Shown here: one piece after another, positions 26,142 through 38,829 of the stretch
How positions within the stretch are numbered: the first letter of the stretch is position 1
Layout of the letters: every line of letters begins with the position of its first letter
From: Daphnia pulex
Taxonomy: Eukaryota; Arthropoda; Branchiopoda; Diplostraca; Daphniidae
Assembly (NCBI RefSeq): GCF_021134715.1
Contig: NC_060017.1
Span: 5,890,001-5,954,000, forward strand
DNA length: 64,000 bases
Reading direction: 5' to 3'
Translations under genes and position numbers: made by a program
The notes under the pieces: model-generated
Seen by the model: only the letters and a program-made list of their open reading frames with translations
Told to the model about the DNA's origin: nothing
The model's database searches: none

Positions 26142-29100
26142 ATGGCGCTACTAACGCGCTTCATCCGCCTTCCGGATCGGGCCAACACGCACGTGTTCAC
26201 GTTCGTTGTGACTCGCTCTGTCACGCGTGACCTCCATCGCGACGTCACGTCCAAAGAGTTCAGCTATGGCTACCACAGGTGGGCCATAACCTTCTCGCGG
26301 GCTGGCAAAGTGCTCGGCGTCTATCTCGTCTGGCGGAATCCATCCGAGGTACGTGCACTCTCCCTTTTACGTATTTTTATCCAGAATTGAAAAACAAAGA
26401 AATGGACCAACCAAAGTCAAGCCAAACTAACGATTGCCATTCTCTGTCCGTCTATTTTGCAGGGGATGCGAGTGTACATTGATTTTTCCTTCACATTGCT
26501 CAACCGAGAGCATTTCAGCTCCAATGAGACGTTCAGTGGCCGGCAGATCAAGTTCACGTTCGACTCGCCTGCCCAGGGTAATCGCCGCTACATTCCCGTC
26601 GATGACCTTTACGAGCGCAACTTCACCGACTCCAATGGCGAGTTCCAGCTCGAGCTGACGGTGGCCAATCCGCGCACCCTCTACGAAACGGATCTGAGAC
26701 TTCCGCTGAGCTCGCCCGGCTCGTCGTCATCGACGACTTCGCTGGCGGCAACAGGCGGCGGCAATCACCAGCGCTCGGCTTCGCCTTTGCCTTCGCACCA
26801 TCACCACCACAACCACCACCACCATCACCAGCTGGGTGGCAGCACGGGCAACCTGTCGACGCTGGGCCAGCAAGCGAATCACGTGAGTCACCACAACAGC
26901 GGCCATCACGGGTCGCTGCATCTCGGACACGGCCATCCGCCGACGCAACTGCCCAAAACCACCAAAATGGAGACGACGTATTTCGCTTTTGGCGGTTTCG
27001 ATTGGAATTTGTCCGTCGTGGTGGAGCCTTACTCGGTGACGGCCGCCACGTCGGCAGCCGGTCTCACTCTCAACCTGGCCGCTCAACTGGGCGGCAGTCA
27101 CGAGCGGGAAAGTCCGTCGCACCGGAGCCGGAGCAACCAGCTGTTGGCCGGAGTTGGCGATCCGATGCCGGCCTCTATCGCCGGAGTCCTTGGCGATCAC
27201 GTTGGAAACGGGACGCTGGCGCTTCGCTTGCGGAGGCTGACGGGCGTCGACCATCGCAGCCGGTCGCGCTATTACATCTCGGTCGGCGAGGGCGACCGGC
27301 GACTTTCTTCCGGCCTCATGGACGACATTTCCGACGCCGAAGGGGCCGGCTCTGTTTGGTGTCCCCGGGTGCGGATGCAGGACGTAGCGCCCAAGGGAGT
27401 CCTCCGCCTAATGGTGGAGCTGGTCTCTGCCAACACGCTCAGCGAAGCGCTCATCACGTTGGCTCCCACAACCCAGGTGACGGGCACTCCCGGCAGCATC
27501 GGTGGCCTTTCTGCGGGGACCTGTTATGACCGTGACAAGCAAGCCTGGTCCTTTGAGGCCGACACTCATTCAGAAAATGGTCAGTTTGAACAAATGAGCT
27601 ACTGCGTTTTATCCTATTAGCTAAAAAGTTTTATGGAAATTCATTGCAATTTTCTCTTTGTTGATTGCGTGCGTGTTTTCGCAGGAACGCTTCGTGTTCG
27701 TGTCGTGTACAGGGACGTCCGCAACGTGCCCCGCAATCATATCAGGTAAGGTCGACCGTGCGTGTTCTACTACTTTTTTTTTTTTAAATTTCTTGTTTGG
27801 GGGGTATGACGTCAACAGAGAATCAGGAAAGAAGAAGTCAAAGAAGAAGAAAGTCAGAAAGAGGCCAAAAATATAAGCGAGAAGTGGCAAATGGAAGGGC
27901 TCGCCCTTCTTAGATGGATGTATCATGTTGCCTGTCGCCAGCCGTGCCTTTGGTTACTTTCTGTGGGTGTTTCCATTTTTTGGGGGAGTGATACGACGTG
28001 ATAGAGAGGCTGAGCTCCGACACTCTCACCAATCGTATAGAGAAGCCAGTTTTTGTATCAATAAGAAATGAGGGATCCGGCAGAGTCTAGCGCAACAAAT
28101 TCCATGCCGATCGATTCCCCCGCTCACTTCTTCTTCTTCTTCCTTTCCTTTTGATTGCCTTCCATTCGCTTATCGGGAGAAATAACGAATAGGGATCCAG
28201 GGGGGGGGGGGGGTAAGAAGAATATGGCACGAAAATCTTGCCAATGGAAACTGTCGTGTAGTGGACTATTTCGTCACAGCCATTGCAGAGCGGGAGAACC
28301 CAAAAGCGGAAGAGAATTACACGGAATCTCTTTTTTTCCCTCTCGAACACGAACGCAAGCTCCAGGGAAGTACGTGAAGAGAGACTAAGAGTGGAGCTCC
28401 GGTCACTGTTAGTTATTGATGTGTGCTATCATCCGTTCCGGAACGGATGAAAATGTTCCAGAATCAAAAGAAAAAGACAAAAAGGAGAAGAAACGGACTG
28501 TAACTGAATATTTCAAGAGATTTGCCGTTGCGGTTCTTCATCTGATATTCCGCTTCTTCTTCTTCTTTCTCGTGATCCCCAATATCAGTCACGCAATAGT
28601 TGCCGTGCATCTAACAGTGTCTATGTAGGTTTCTCTTGACCGTGTAGCCATTGCCATGCCAACCGCTGAGCCTGGAAAAGTCAACAACAAAGGACGAACA
28701 AAGGGAAAAGGGTCAAATATTGTCCTTCCGAGTAAGGGCATCAACACGCTAAAACAGAGTACAGACCCCCACTTTTGGCGACTCTATGACTCGGAAAGGC
28801 CAATGAAGCGAAATCGATCCGATTTTGTTTTTGTTTTTTTTTCTCTTTCGCTGTTTGTTTTCTTTGCTTTTGACATTGTTCTCGGCAGATCAAGTTGCTG
28901 ATCGAAAAACCCACCGGACAACCTAATGCTATCCCGATACTCGGTTTTATGACCACTATTTATTTTGCCCCCCCCCCCCCCCCCACACTCCCCCTTGGCA
29001 TGACATGTTATTTACTTATTTTCGTTTGATTGGATAAAGTCCTCCCAACATAACGACCCAGAAAATAAGTATACGCGTCCGTGACGTTGGGCTATTTTTT

Positions 29101-32100
29101 TTTGTCCCGTTCTTCCGTCCCAGGGACGCGTAATGACTTGAGCTGGACGGTCTATACCGCAAGACATCCACGTGAGCTTTTCTGAGTTGTATATACTACC
29201 AATTCGGGAACCACCAACCATTTCCCTTTTTATCTTTTTCCTCCCTTTTTCGCTGCTGCCTGGCTTTTATAATACTCTCCAGTATATATACTACTGCCGT
29301 AGTATCGATTCTTACGTGTACTATTGATTCGAGAGAACCTTGTGGGAAAAAGAACTACGTCCATTTATGGTGTGGTCTTTGCACGACATAATCGAAAGTC
29401 AACTTTTTTTCGGATGGGGATTAACAGGTTGCTTGATTGATGCTCAACAAAAAGAAATAAAAAGCAGTTTAAGTGCAACGCCACTCGAGAATAAAATATT
29501 TAAAAAGTCTTGTTTGGCGTCACTGTTGCACAAGAGAGTAGGGAATTCAATCGACAATCAGCTTCAAGCCTTGGCCCTATTGTTACCGACTCCTATGCGA
29601 TTCTGGTGGTCTGGAAACTACCACAGAGCCACTTGTATAGCTATCCTCAATCTCGAGTTGCTTTAAAATTTAATGCCACTCTCCTGATTCCAGTTAAGTT
29701 GGCTCTTCTTTTAGACATGTCTGGGGTTTAATTTCGTTCTTCATTACCCCGGTGTTTGAATAACTCATTCCATTCGTTCTCGGTTGACTGTTTTTTTTGT
29801 TTTTTATTTTTTTTTCCTCCTAAATAACTAAGAGTGTGTGTAAATAAATTAGAAATCCCGACCACCACTGTGCATGCACTCACTGAAATTTGAATGATCA
29901 TACAGGTACGTGAGTTGGCAGGCGGCCATGTTGCGACCCAACAATAAAGTCAGCCAGTGCGACGCTGTCCCGTTCTCCAGCACGCACTACTCCAACTACT
30001 ACGTTCAAGAGGAGGCTGACGATGGAGTTGTTATGGAATCTTCAGTGCCCGTCAAAGACGTAAGATTCTCTTTCGCATTTTTCTACTTCGCCTTCTCCGC
30101 CGTCTTTCTCCGAATCCACAAAAGTTTATTTTTATTTTTTTAACCAGTCGTTGTTAAATAATGATGTGTTCCCCGCTGTCGGAAAGAGTGACTAGCCTCC
30201 TGGGATGGCGGGGGGGATACCTTCAAAGTCGTGTACTACACGTACGCGCACACTATAGCTGGATGATCAATAGTCTCGACGGAGGTGGAGACGGGGGGTT
30301 GGTCGGTTGGTTGGCTGGCTGGAAGCCTGCTGCATGGAGTAGATGGGAGAAAGAAGATTCGCTCTTTGCTCTTTCACTACCGGAAGCTCCAAATGTCCGG
30401 TGTGCGGATGTATGCGCTGACCTATAACCACGCTAAGGAATATCCAATCCTCTCTAGTTGGCGGAGAGCGATTCTGGCTTCCCAAGTTCTGGCTTTCGTC
30501 CGCTGGAATTTGTTCGATTGGTGCCGGAACGAAGCCGCTGGTCCGTCCCTTTTGATGAAATGATTTATTTTCACGCTAATAGTCGCATTGAAAGGACTCC
30601 CTTCCGCGTATTTACCGACGGGCCAAAAAGACGTGGGTTTGTAAACAACTTTGTCGTTGAACGTTATCGAGTTTTTACGTGAATCCGACTTGTTTTAAAG
30701 GTTAAAGGAGAAAAAGCTCTTGAGCAATTCCCCACTTTGGGCGGCAAAGACGTTGCTCTGTGGGGATCACGGCGGATCACGGCGCTGATGAAATAGAATT
30801 CAACTCGAGGAAGCTTCAAACAGTTTTGTTTGAATCCGCTGCAAAGGTTAACAGCTCAAAAGTTCTGAGAGCCCTGGTTTTGTTTTGAGTTTGCATTGTT
30901 GAAGCTAGGGTTTGAATGCCAAGCTATCTAGTGATTGATTGCTCCAGGCTGCTGTCGAATACTTGGGGGAATAAAGAACGCCTACTGCCAGAACCTGTAG
31001 CGTTAACGATTTCGCATCGATCCGATTCATCGTTCAATACTCTTATCCCGTGATTATTGGATTATTTAGTATGTAACATTTTGAATGCGTTAGGATGAAA
31101 TTTGTGCTGTATTTTTTTCGGCTGTTCACCCTCAACATTTCTTTTATTTTTTATGCCCTTGGAATATTCGATAAGAAAAGCAGAAGTATCAGAGATGCAA
31201 CCGAGCACGGTAGGGCCGATCGAAAATGGGAGCAATAGATTCGCTTTGGCCTGGATGTTACTTGAGATCAGACGGAGAGAATGGAAAGAATGGCCCTGGC
31301 GAATGGACCGTAACGGACACGGTTCGCATCTCGTCTAGATGTGGGTCGAACGAGATGAGACTAGATGGACTGTGGCAGAAAAGCCATGCGAATTGATATC
31401 TGAAAAAAAAAAAAAAACGTATTGTATTTGACAAACAGTTATTGAAGACGGCCAACGGTTACGTCAACGACAAGCAGCAGCTTCGCGTCCAGGTGGAGTG
31501 GGACGAGACGCTATTGCTGTTCCAGGCGACTTATCACAAGTACGACGACGTAGGACGCATCCACAACTACCAAATGAGGTTGGTCCCATTTTTCTTCTCT
31601 TTTGTCATTTCTTTCTTTTTCGAATGGGGTTGGAAAAAAAAAGAAACATTCCGGACACCGCATACCTACCACCTGCGCCTTTTAAATAAAAGAAATAGAC
31701 ACGATATGACGAAACCCCGTAATGTGCACAAATTACAAGAACCAGATAGGCACACGTGCCTCTCGGTGCACTCTAGTACGGTCCCCGAAGTGGCGGGGGG
31801 GTATAACTAAGGCAGCAGTAACGCTAATAAAGCGTAGCACATCGAGTCTAATTGCATTGGCACACAAAAGGGGGAGATCAAGAAGTACACACACATATAT
31901 AGATATATATAGGCGCAATTACTGAAGTTGGGAGTTGGAATCTCAATAGTAGCTGGTCGTTTCTTTGTTGCCGGCGTTTAATTTCCACTTAATTTCTTCT
32001 CTTCAGGAAGGAAATAAGCGCCTTGCAATCGGAAAACTATAGTTTGGAGAGGCAATTATTTAGCTACCAGCGGAGTTTGGCCATGGCCCAGGCTCGCAAC

Positions 32101-32241
32101 GGAGTTCAGCCGCAAGGGCCGTCCGACGACAACACGCCTTCGTCGTCGGCGAACGGCGAGTATCCGCCGCATCGGGACCATTCCCATTCGCGCGACTTTT
32201 TCGCCCGTCGAGACGAGTCATCCGATACCGAGTACGCATAA
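26142..32241 (+). CDS. Multi-MATH/TRAF-like domain protein, six coding exons
   Basis: Exons: 26,142-26,348; 26,463-27,579; 27,685-27,745; 29,906-30,059; 31,439-31,578; 32,007-32,241. All junctions are GT/AG and in phase, giving 637 residues. Residues about 5-150 form a MATH (TRAF-like beta-sandwich) domain, shown by YGYHRWAITF, GVYLVW, the FSFTLLNRE strand and YIPVDDLYE. A Ser/Gly/His-rich linker follows, with a near-continuous run of histidines at about 181-191. Residues about 238-400 and 430-560 look like two more divergent MATH-like regions. A coiled coil follows (about 560-600, QSENYSLERQLFSYQRSLAMA-like heptads), then a polar tail. No RING, BTB or zinc finger is seen, unlike TRAF or SPOP proteins, so an adaptor role is an inference. 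I cannot name an orthologue. Introns 3 (2.16 kb) and 4 (1.38 kb) contain no other gene; intron 3 holds G14 and C17 runs. Confidence 0.85.
28200..28213. repeat. Poly(G) tract, 14 bases, intronic
   Basis: An uninterrupted G14 run on the transcribed sense strand inside intron 3 of the MATH-domain gene. Confidence 0.85.
28968..28984. repeat. Poly(C) tract, 17 bases, intronic
   Basis: The longest C run in the window, in the same intron as the G14 run 0.75 kb upstream. The two runs are complementary and could in principle pair in the unspliced RNA. Confidence 0.85.
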
Positions 32242-33425
32242 ATGGCGTCAGTCTGAGATATCGTCATCTCACCGGTGCTACTCTATTCACTCTTTACCAT
32301 CGTTATATCGACTTCACCTATATACTTCTGCTGCCCAATGTTTTTCTAGCATTTAGCTGAAACTCTTTTTTTTTTTTTTTTTTTTTTTTTGTTTTTTTTT
32401 TTTAATCTCGAGTCGTCAGATTTTTCCCGTTTCGTTCGATTTTTATTGACTCGACAAAATACTCGTTTCCTCCTTTTATAATCATATCAAGAAACGAAAG
32501 TTTCACAAAAGAACAAAAGTTTTTATTAATGTGTGCGTGCTGCACATGTCACAAGGGCACACGTTTCAACTTCTTTTATGGATGTTAGACCTTCTTTCTA
32601 AAAAACATCGTTTTGTTAGACAAACAAAATGCAAATGCTGTTTTCCTCCCCCTCCCATTGTTCATTGCGTCAGAAATGCGATTGTCTTTTTTTTTTGTCT
32701 TCTTTGCTCTGACGAAGTTTATATATCTTTATCGTCATTTTACATTCCAATCTATCCTCTTTCTAGTTCCTAAAAATACGGTCAAATTCTTCTGTCTATT
32801 CCTCTATTCTTTGTCAGTCCGTTGTTTCTTATTATTCTAATTGTTACTCGCCATTTATCTCTTTAGGTCCACGGCCTTTTAATCCCCTTTTATACATTTT
32901 ACACTATTACGTGCTGGTATGTAAAACTGCGATGTAATGTCTTCATTCATTTCTAGGAGGGTCTTAACATACCGTTAATATGTTGAATCCAACCACCACC
33001 CAAAAAATTAAATTCTTTTCTCCTTTCTCTATTCACACACATTCACCAATAATTTTAAAAAAGGAAGGCGTCGTGCAAGACGCATGTTATTTAATCTTAT
33101 CCCTTGATAAAGACGGAACAAATACTATCTTTCGATATAAATACAGGAAATGTTTCAATCTTTTCCTTCTGCGCATGTTTTATTCCCCTTCTTTTATGGT
33201 ACTATGTTCTGCTCAGCTGAGATGTATTGGACGGTGGGCTCGTATATGCCAGGGCCCAATCGATCTGGCGCACACACACACACACCAGCTTGATTTATAG
33301 CACTATCGGCTCGTTTCGAGTTCATCGCCTAACAAATGGTCAATCAATATAATTGGGACTCTTTCGCTCTCGGCTTACCGTTAGCTGCTGCTGCTATTGA
33401 CCTAGCGTTAGTAAATAAACGTTAA
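32242..33425 (+). other. Probable 3'UTR of the MATH-domain gene
   Basis: After the TAA stop there is no open frame of note. The stretch is T-rich, with T26 at about 32,365-32,390 and T12 just after. An AATAAA at 33,414-33,419 is a candidate poly(A) signal, so a 3'UTR of roughly 1.2 kb is possible. Earlier cleavage sites cannot be excluded. Confidence 0.4.
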
Positions 33426-36205
33426 AAAGTATTCGTAAATTCTTCCAATCCCGCCGTCATCTTTATAGTTAATTAAATCTATAATGGGAAAGGAGGATTC
33501 TCATTTTGTTATTTATTACGTCAGTCGTTTATTTATTATCTTCCCGATTCAGTTGTTGTTGATTTCTCAAACTATTCGACCGTAGTCGTCGCTACGACAC
33601 CGTTCTATCTCCGTTGCTACGTAGGCCCATTTCGTGTACACAAACTCCTTCATCCAAACCTCAGGAAATCCAACCAGGCACCAGGTTTCCCGTCACTGTC
33701 TACATAATTCAAGTCTTTTTTTTTTCTTTTTATTATTTGTTTTCGTGCTGTTATTGGACCATGACAACGTCGTTCGAGGATGAGCCCTGTCAGTCCTCAA
33801 AACGGTGTACAAAAAGAAATAACCAGAAACAAGACAAGCGCACCTGCCGACGTTCTCACGGGGCTGCTGTGTTGAGTACTACGCATAATGAACCTCACAC
33901 GCGAATGTAGTAGCCGCCGGTACATTTTACTCCAGTAAACGCTACTTAGGTTCATAGAAAAATCCTATTTTATTTTATTTTATTTTTTATATTTATTATG
34001 TTCTTTTTTTTTCTTTTTTTTTTTAGTTCTATCAATTTTCTTCCTAGCCGTGGCCAGCGAACAAAGAAATTCGAATCTATTCTCTTTTGTGGCACTATCA
34101 CAAGTGTGGCAGGCTACTGTTATGGATGAGTGTCCCTTTTTCCCTCAGCTAGAACTTGATCATTTGCATAAGAATGTGTAATGAAGTCGTTGACAAGTTG
34201 GAATAAGGAACAAAGTGTCGGCTAAAGTGCAAACGGCCACAGAGATGCGTATCATTTCCAGTGCGACAACCTACTCGTCCTTTATTTGATTTGATTATTA
34301 GGAACAGCCAGTAGCAAATTAAATAGATGACACAGTACGTACGTACTCGATGAAGTGTAATATACCAAAGGCCAAACTTCGATCCAGCCGAAATGGAGTG
34401 GATGGTGCTGCACGTTTTAACTTAACTTGGAAGGAAAAGGATAACGAGGCAGTACCAACTAAAAGGTGGATCTGAACGACGGAGTTGTGCAACTGGAGCG
34501 TGTCGGAACTTGAGAGAAAGGAGATCCTCCCATCTCGAGGGATATGTAGTAAGTGATCATCGGCAACTTGAAGCTGAACGCTCATTTTTTCCCCTCTTCT
34601 TTCCTTATTGTTGTACGTAAGACTGTCACTTCCATCCAGTAGGATCATAACGGAAGAAAAGGACTTCCTGCACAAGTTCATTAATACTCGTGTGGCAAAA
34701 GAAAAGGAGTAATTGGCAAGACGCAGTTTAAAGTTGGTTGACGTTATCCATAAAGAAATTCATTGCAAGTTAAGGTAAAGTTTCAACATTTTTTTTGTAT
34801 TCTTTGATTTTTACGAACGATTAGAATCGTCGAAAGAATAACATGACTTTTATATGAGCTTTATTTCTTTTCTCAGCGTGCTCCTGAAATTGTGCGCTTC
34901 ATGCCTTTCGAAATGGTTCTTCAGAATCAGAGGTGTATAAAATGGTACATAGTTCACGGTGTAATAGCACGTTCAATTTTACGCTTTCTTGGTTGTCGAT
35001 TGTTGCAATCTAAACGAACCTAAATATTCAGTTTTACTTGCCCACGCCAAGAACCCATCGGTTTAAACGCTGGGAGAAAAGCCTATAACTGCACATTTCA
35101 TCGGCACGACTCACAAACCCATCGATTGAAGAAATCGATAAGGTATTTCTTCATCTAATAATACTTTGTCGATTTCGTCATTATTTCAAGAGTATCTGAC
35201 GATCTTCCCACGAACAATAGAATATGTTTGACATTTAACTCCGGATTCCATTACGATGCTGGATGCAATTTTCATCATGGATGCCATAATTTGACCGCGA
35301 TGCTCTTTGGCTTGTTTTATGCGAGAGCGATGTTTGTAAACTCATTGTGTCGACTCCTTGAAGTGAAACTTTTTCAACTTTTAAATGGAAAGCCATGCCC
35401 AATCAAGCTCCTTCTTTACAGCCTTCTTTACTAAGTATTCTGTCAAGTTTCGGGTTATTGATTTGCCATCCAATTTCTTTTGGAATCCTACTATACTTGG
35501 CTGGATCTCTTTTATTTATTTCGTGGTTCTGAGCAATAATAAGACGGGACGTTATTTGCAGATTTGCCATCCACTTACCCAGTTCTTCGAACTCCGCCGT
35601 TTTCTAGAAGGGCAGGGGAAGCGGGGCTTGATCCCCTTTGTTTCTCAAGAGCAGTGTGTTACAATACGAAACACAGGCTAGTTTGCACACGATCGGAATC
35701 TTCGGGTTGCGCCGAGTTCTACTTATGGTCGTACTTTATACATTTCACAATCTTCTTTGGCTTCGCCAACTTCTTTGACTTGACAAATATTCGAAAACAT
35801 GGAATGTTTGACTTCTTCGATTTAGAATTCACTGCATCTTAGTCTCCCTGCGGGAATTAAGATTTCGATCCAGGAGAATCAGATTTTTACGCCTCTTCCA
35901 ACAATCGAGAACGACCAACTTGTAACTACAGGAGTCCACCCACTAACAAGACGTAGGATATACTTAACTAACTAAGTCAACACGTTACAAGAGAATACTC
36001 ATAAATACGACATTTTAAAACTTCGCAAACGTTATATTACAGTTTCAGTCCAGATAAATATAGTAATCCACTTATAGGTTTTTTAGATGTAGTCGATCAC
36101 GGTCGCAGTCATCACGTTTGGAATCAATCGCCATCGTTTCTTTCTGATGTGAACCACTGGTGACGACGTATAGATTTTAAAAAAAAATAAAGAAATGTTA
36201 CCATT
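33426..36205. other. Intergenic stretch, nothing recognised
   Basis: A/T-rich with T-rich runs near 33,966-34,024. Open frames at 34,319-34,681 (-) and 35,228-35,842 (+) have no domain similarity. A 13-base motif GATTTGCCATCCA occurs at about 35,460 and 35,562. Confidence 0.5.
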
Positions 36206-36211
36206 TTTATT
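36206..36211 (-). terminator. Poly(A) signal of the syntaxin-17 gene
   Basis: AATAAA on the minus strand, about 30 bases after the stop codon, which implies a very short 3'UTR. Confidence 0.6.
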
Positions 36212-36241
36212 TTAATCAATCCCTATAAATATTTTAGAAAG

Positions 36242-37254
36242 TTACCTAAAGCTGATTGAGTGTGGAACTGTTTTTGATCCAGAAGTATTGCCTAAATTAA
36301 CAGGAGATGACTGACTTTTGGTTAAATTTTCAGCTGGTTCATTAACGACCGATTCTTGCCATTTCTTTAAACCACGACCACTTGCAAAGCCCAATAAAGA
36401 ACCTCCAAGTGCTGCAAGCCCACCTATTTTTAAGCCAGCAAGAAAGCCAACAGGGCCGCCAATACAAGTACCAATAAGAGCTCCTGTTACTGGATACATA
36501 GTTGCCTTAAACTTTGCAGCTTTGGCCAAATTCTGTTGTCCTTCTTTAACATTTTCTAGAGCATCATCAACATTGCTTTCAATGTTGCTGACTGTACTTC
36601 CTTGAGTCTACATTAAATGTTTTATCAATGTTATTGTTTTAAAAAAAATATATATATATCAAGGAGACTTACATGAACTTGTTGAGCAAATTCTGAAAAT
36701 AGGTTGTGTAACTCCTCTATATCTTTTTGCAAATCTTCATATGTCTCAAGCTGAATTTTTCGTTGCTCTACTTCAATTTCTTCTGGTAAAATCTGTTCTT
36801 GACTTAGCATCAATTGTTGCTTTTGTTCACTTTCCGATACATGGGAATCAAAGTTTTCATTCGGGTTTTGTTTAAATTTTTTTACAGCATTTAAAGCTTG
36901 AATTCTGTAAGGTCTAATTTTATTTTCAAACTCCTTTTCATCTTCCGGTTTCAACTGACATCCAACTCCTTCTAATTCTCGTAGAGCAGCTTGCAATTGA
37001 GAAGCAACCTGTTGTAATTTTAGCTGTTCAGTTCGTACTTTGTCCCAATCTTTCTCCTTGATATGCTATGCAAATGAAACAGTTAAATTATAAAATAATA
37101 ATAGAAATGTGCATTAATCATAAAGACCAACTTTATTTAGGTTGCTTTCATGTTGTTGTAGCTGTCCAAGAAACTGTGGCAACGCAACATTTGCGAAGCG
37201 ATTCAGAGGTAATTCATATATTCTTACTCTGAAAGAACTGTTAACTTTTGACAT
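36242..37254 (-). CDS. Syntaxin-17 (autophagosomal Qa-SNARE)
   Basis: Exons on the minus strand: 37,254-37,132; 37,065-36,673; 36,607-36,242, giving 293 residues (human is 302). The start MSKVNSS is followed by the family N-terminus (VRIYELPLNRF). Residues about 145-205 form the Qa-SNARE motif, with the likely central-layer Gln at 174, right after the exon 2/3 junction. Two C-terminal hydrophobic segments rich in Gly (about 211-231 and 233-248; GALIGTCIGGPVGFLAG, GGLAALGGSLLGF) form the glycine-zipper hairpin typical of syntaxin-17, which inserts it into closed autophagosomes. From the family, it pairs with SNAP29 and VAMP7/8 for fusion with lysosomes. The first donor is GTTGGT, which is weak. 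The final codons AGG-TAA could also be read as a splice donor (AG|GTAAC), but a poly(A) signal follows within 40 bases, so I keep the stop. Confidence 0.93.
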
Positions 37255-37377
37255 TATTTCACTGACATAACCAATGCTGAAAACATAGATTTTTATTTTC
37301 ACACTTGAAGGATTTCGTAAGCTTATTTCTTATTACGACTGAAAACGGCCTTTGTTTATGTTCTTTCTGTTCTTGTG

Positions 37378-37485
37378 TTGACACTGAAGCCATCTAGTAA
37401 TAAATGAATCAACTTTTATATTTTTGACACAGAAGCCATCTAGTAATAAATGAATCAACCTTAAGCTATCTAGTAGTAGACGAAT
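37378..37485. repeat. Short tandem repeat just upstream of syntaxin-17
   Basis: A roughly 36-base unit occurs at about 37,378-37,413 and again at 37,424-37,459 with one change, followed by a partial, more diverged third copy. It lies within 250 bases of the syntaxin-17 start codon, in the putative promoter. Confidence 0.75.
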
Positions 37486-37679
37486 CACATCACATGATCT
37501 TTCTACTGCCATGGTTAGTGTGTACGGTTATAGTTACTGTCTTTCACGTTTCGATGCAGTTTTTAAAGTGAGCTTTTTAGCATTTCAAAATGTTTGTTAA
37601 GTAGCATAATGTGGTAAAGCAGATTAAGTGTGTATTGCGCTTAGTTGATTTAACAATTTGTATTTTTTATTTCCTCAAC

Positions 37680-38025
37680 ACTTATCAATTCTTTTGATAT
37701 CTGATTTTTTGAAACAGTGAAATCCATGTCCATTAGGAAAAAATCCAGGAAAATAGCATGATCCAGGTTGTTCTTCAATTGCAACCAAAGATAATCAAGG
37801 ACAAATGCAAAATATCCAACTGAAATTCTCTTCATATTCGTGGTGTAAGTTTTACTGTAAGTTGTGCTGTAAAGTTTATACTAATTCCTTTTACTTCTTC
37901 TTTTGATTCTGATCAGAATTTTGGAAAATATTTTGTCCAGAGAACGGTGCCTTAAAAGAAAGAACTTTGGTTGTGATAATGTGGCAGTATAATTTGCGTG
38001 AGTGTTAGGTTTTTTTATGTTTTTG
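37680..38025 (+). repeat. Duplicated segment, copy 1 (inverted partner at 41.47-41.77 kb)
   Basis: About 340 bases are clearly similar to the reverse complement of 41,466-41,765, with several runs of 15-25 identical bases, including the stretches around 37,811-37,829 and 37,871-37,888. The segment contains splice-like signals on the plus strand: a GTAAGT donor at about 37,845, an acceptor-like CAG near 37,916 and a GTGAGT donor at about 37,997; an acceptor near 38,570 could continue it. No long reading frame survives both copies. It may be a non-coding RNA, a pseudogene or a transposon remnant. Confidence 0.6.
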
Positions 38026-38829
38026 TTTGTTATGATTGTTTCTTATTTTAGTATAAGTCTTGATTTAGCTAGAGCATGGATCTTTTTAATTTTGCTGTTT
38101 AAAACTTTAAATATCTCTTGTTTACAAGGCTAGACGATGGCTTAGATCGTTTTTCATCAGTCAGAAAAAACAATAGTTTCGCTGTTTCAGTTTCTTTTAT
38201 TTTACGCAATTCTATCGACATATAAGACTATCGGCAGTTATTACGTTAGATAATTGTGATAACTGACCGTAAGCTACAAAGCTCACTTGGTAGTCTCATG
38301 TAATTTGCTTGTCTACTTTCGGATTTAAAAAGAGTCAGTACTTAATTTAGTACTTATTTGATGCCCAAAAGAACTAACAGTCGAATATCAGATATTCGGG
38401 CAAAATCGTAATTTTTCCTGAACTATAGGATATGGCATAAGAAAACAATAAGTGCATATTTGTGATTTGCTGATTTGATTCAATATTTTTGAAGTGCTCT
38501 CCATTGTTTTTTGTTGATTTGTTTCTCAACGCATCGTTATTAATAAAATCTTACTTTAATCTCTTTTCAGGTGAATCCGTCGTCGCCTTTCCAAAGACTG
38601 ACCCATCGGATGGTGAAACTGACGAGAGGATGCTGTAATTCAAGACTGATCAATTGTGTAGTTTTTAGATAAATTACAAGTTCATATCTGGGCTCCCTTC
38701 TTTTCTGCGGCCCCGTTTCCCTAACTAACCACTAACCAACGCCCGCCGGTGGTCACTCACCCGCTGTGAAACCAGGAGGAGGGGAGGGCTCTGGTCGAAC
38801 GGGGACTTGGAAGGCGCATGATCTATATC

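Noticed and set aside
26727-27254. 175-codon minus-strand frame with a Val-rich run
   Set aside because: Antisense shadow of the His-rich exon 2 of the MATH-domain gene.
27002-27529. 175-codon plus-strand frame within the MATH gene
   Set aside because: Out-of-frame shadow of exon 2; Arg/Gly-rich from codon bias.
37836-38638. Small plus-strand spliced gene ending at 38,638
   Set aside because: Exons at about 37,918-37,998 and 38,571-38,638 join into an open frame of about 45 codons, but joining to the upstream exon gives a stop and the frame is not kept in the inverted copy.
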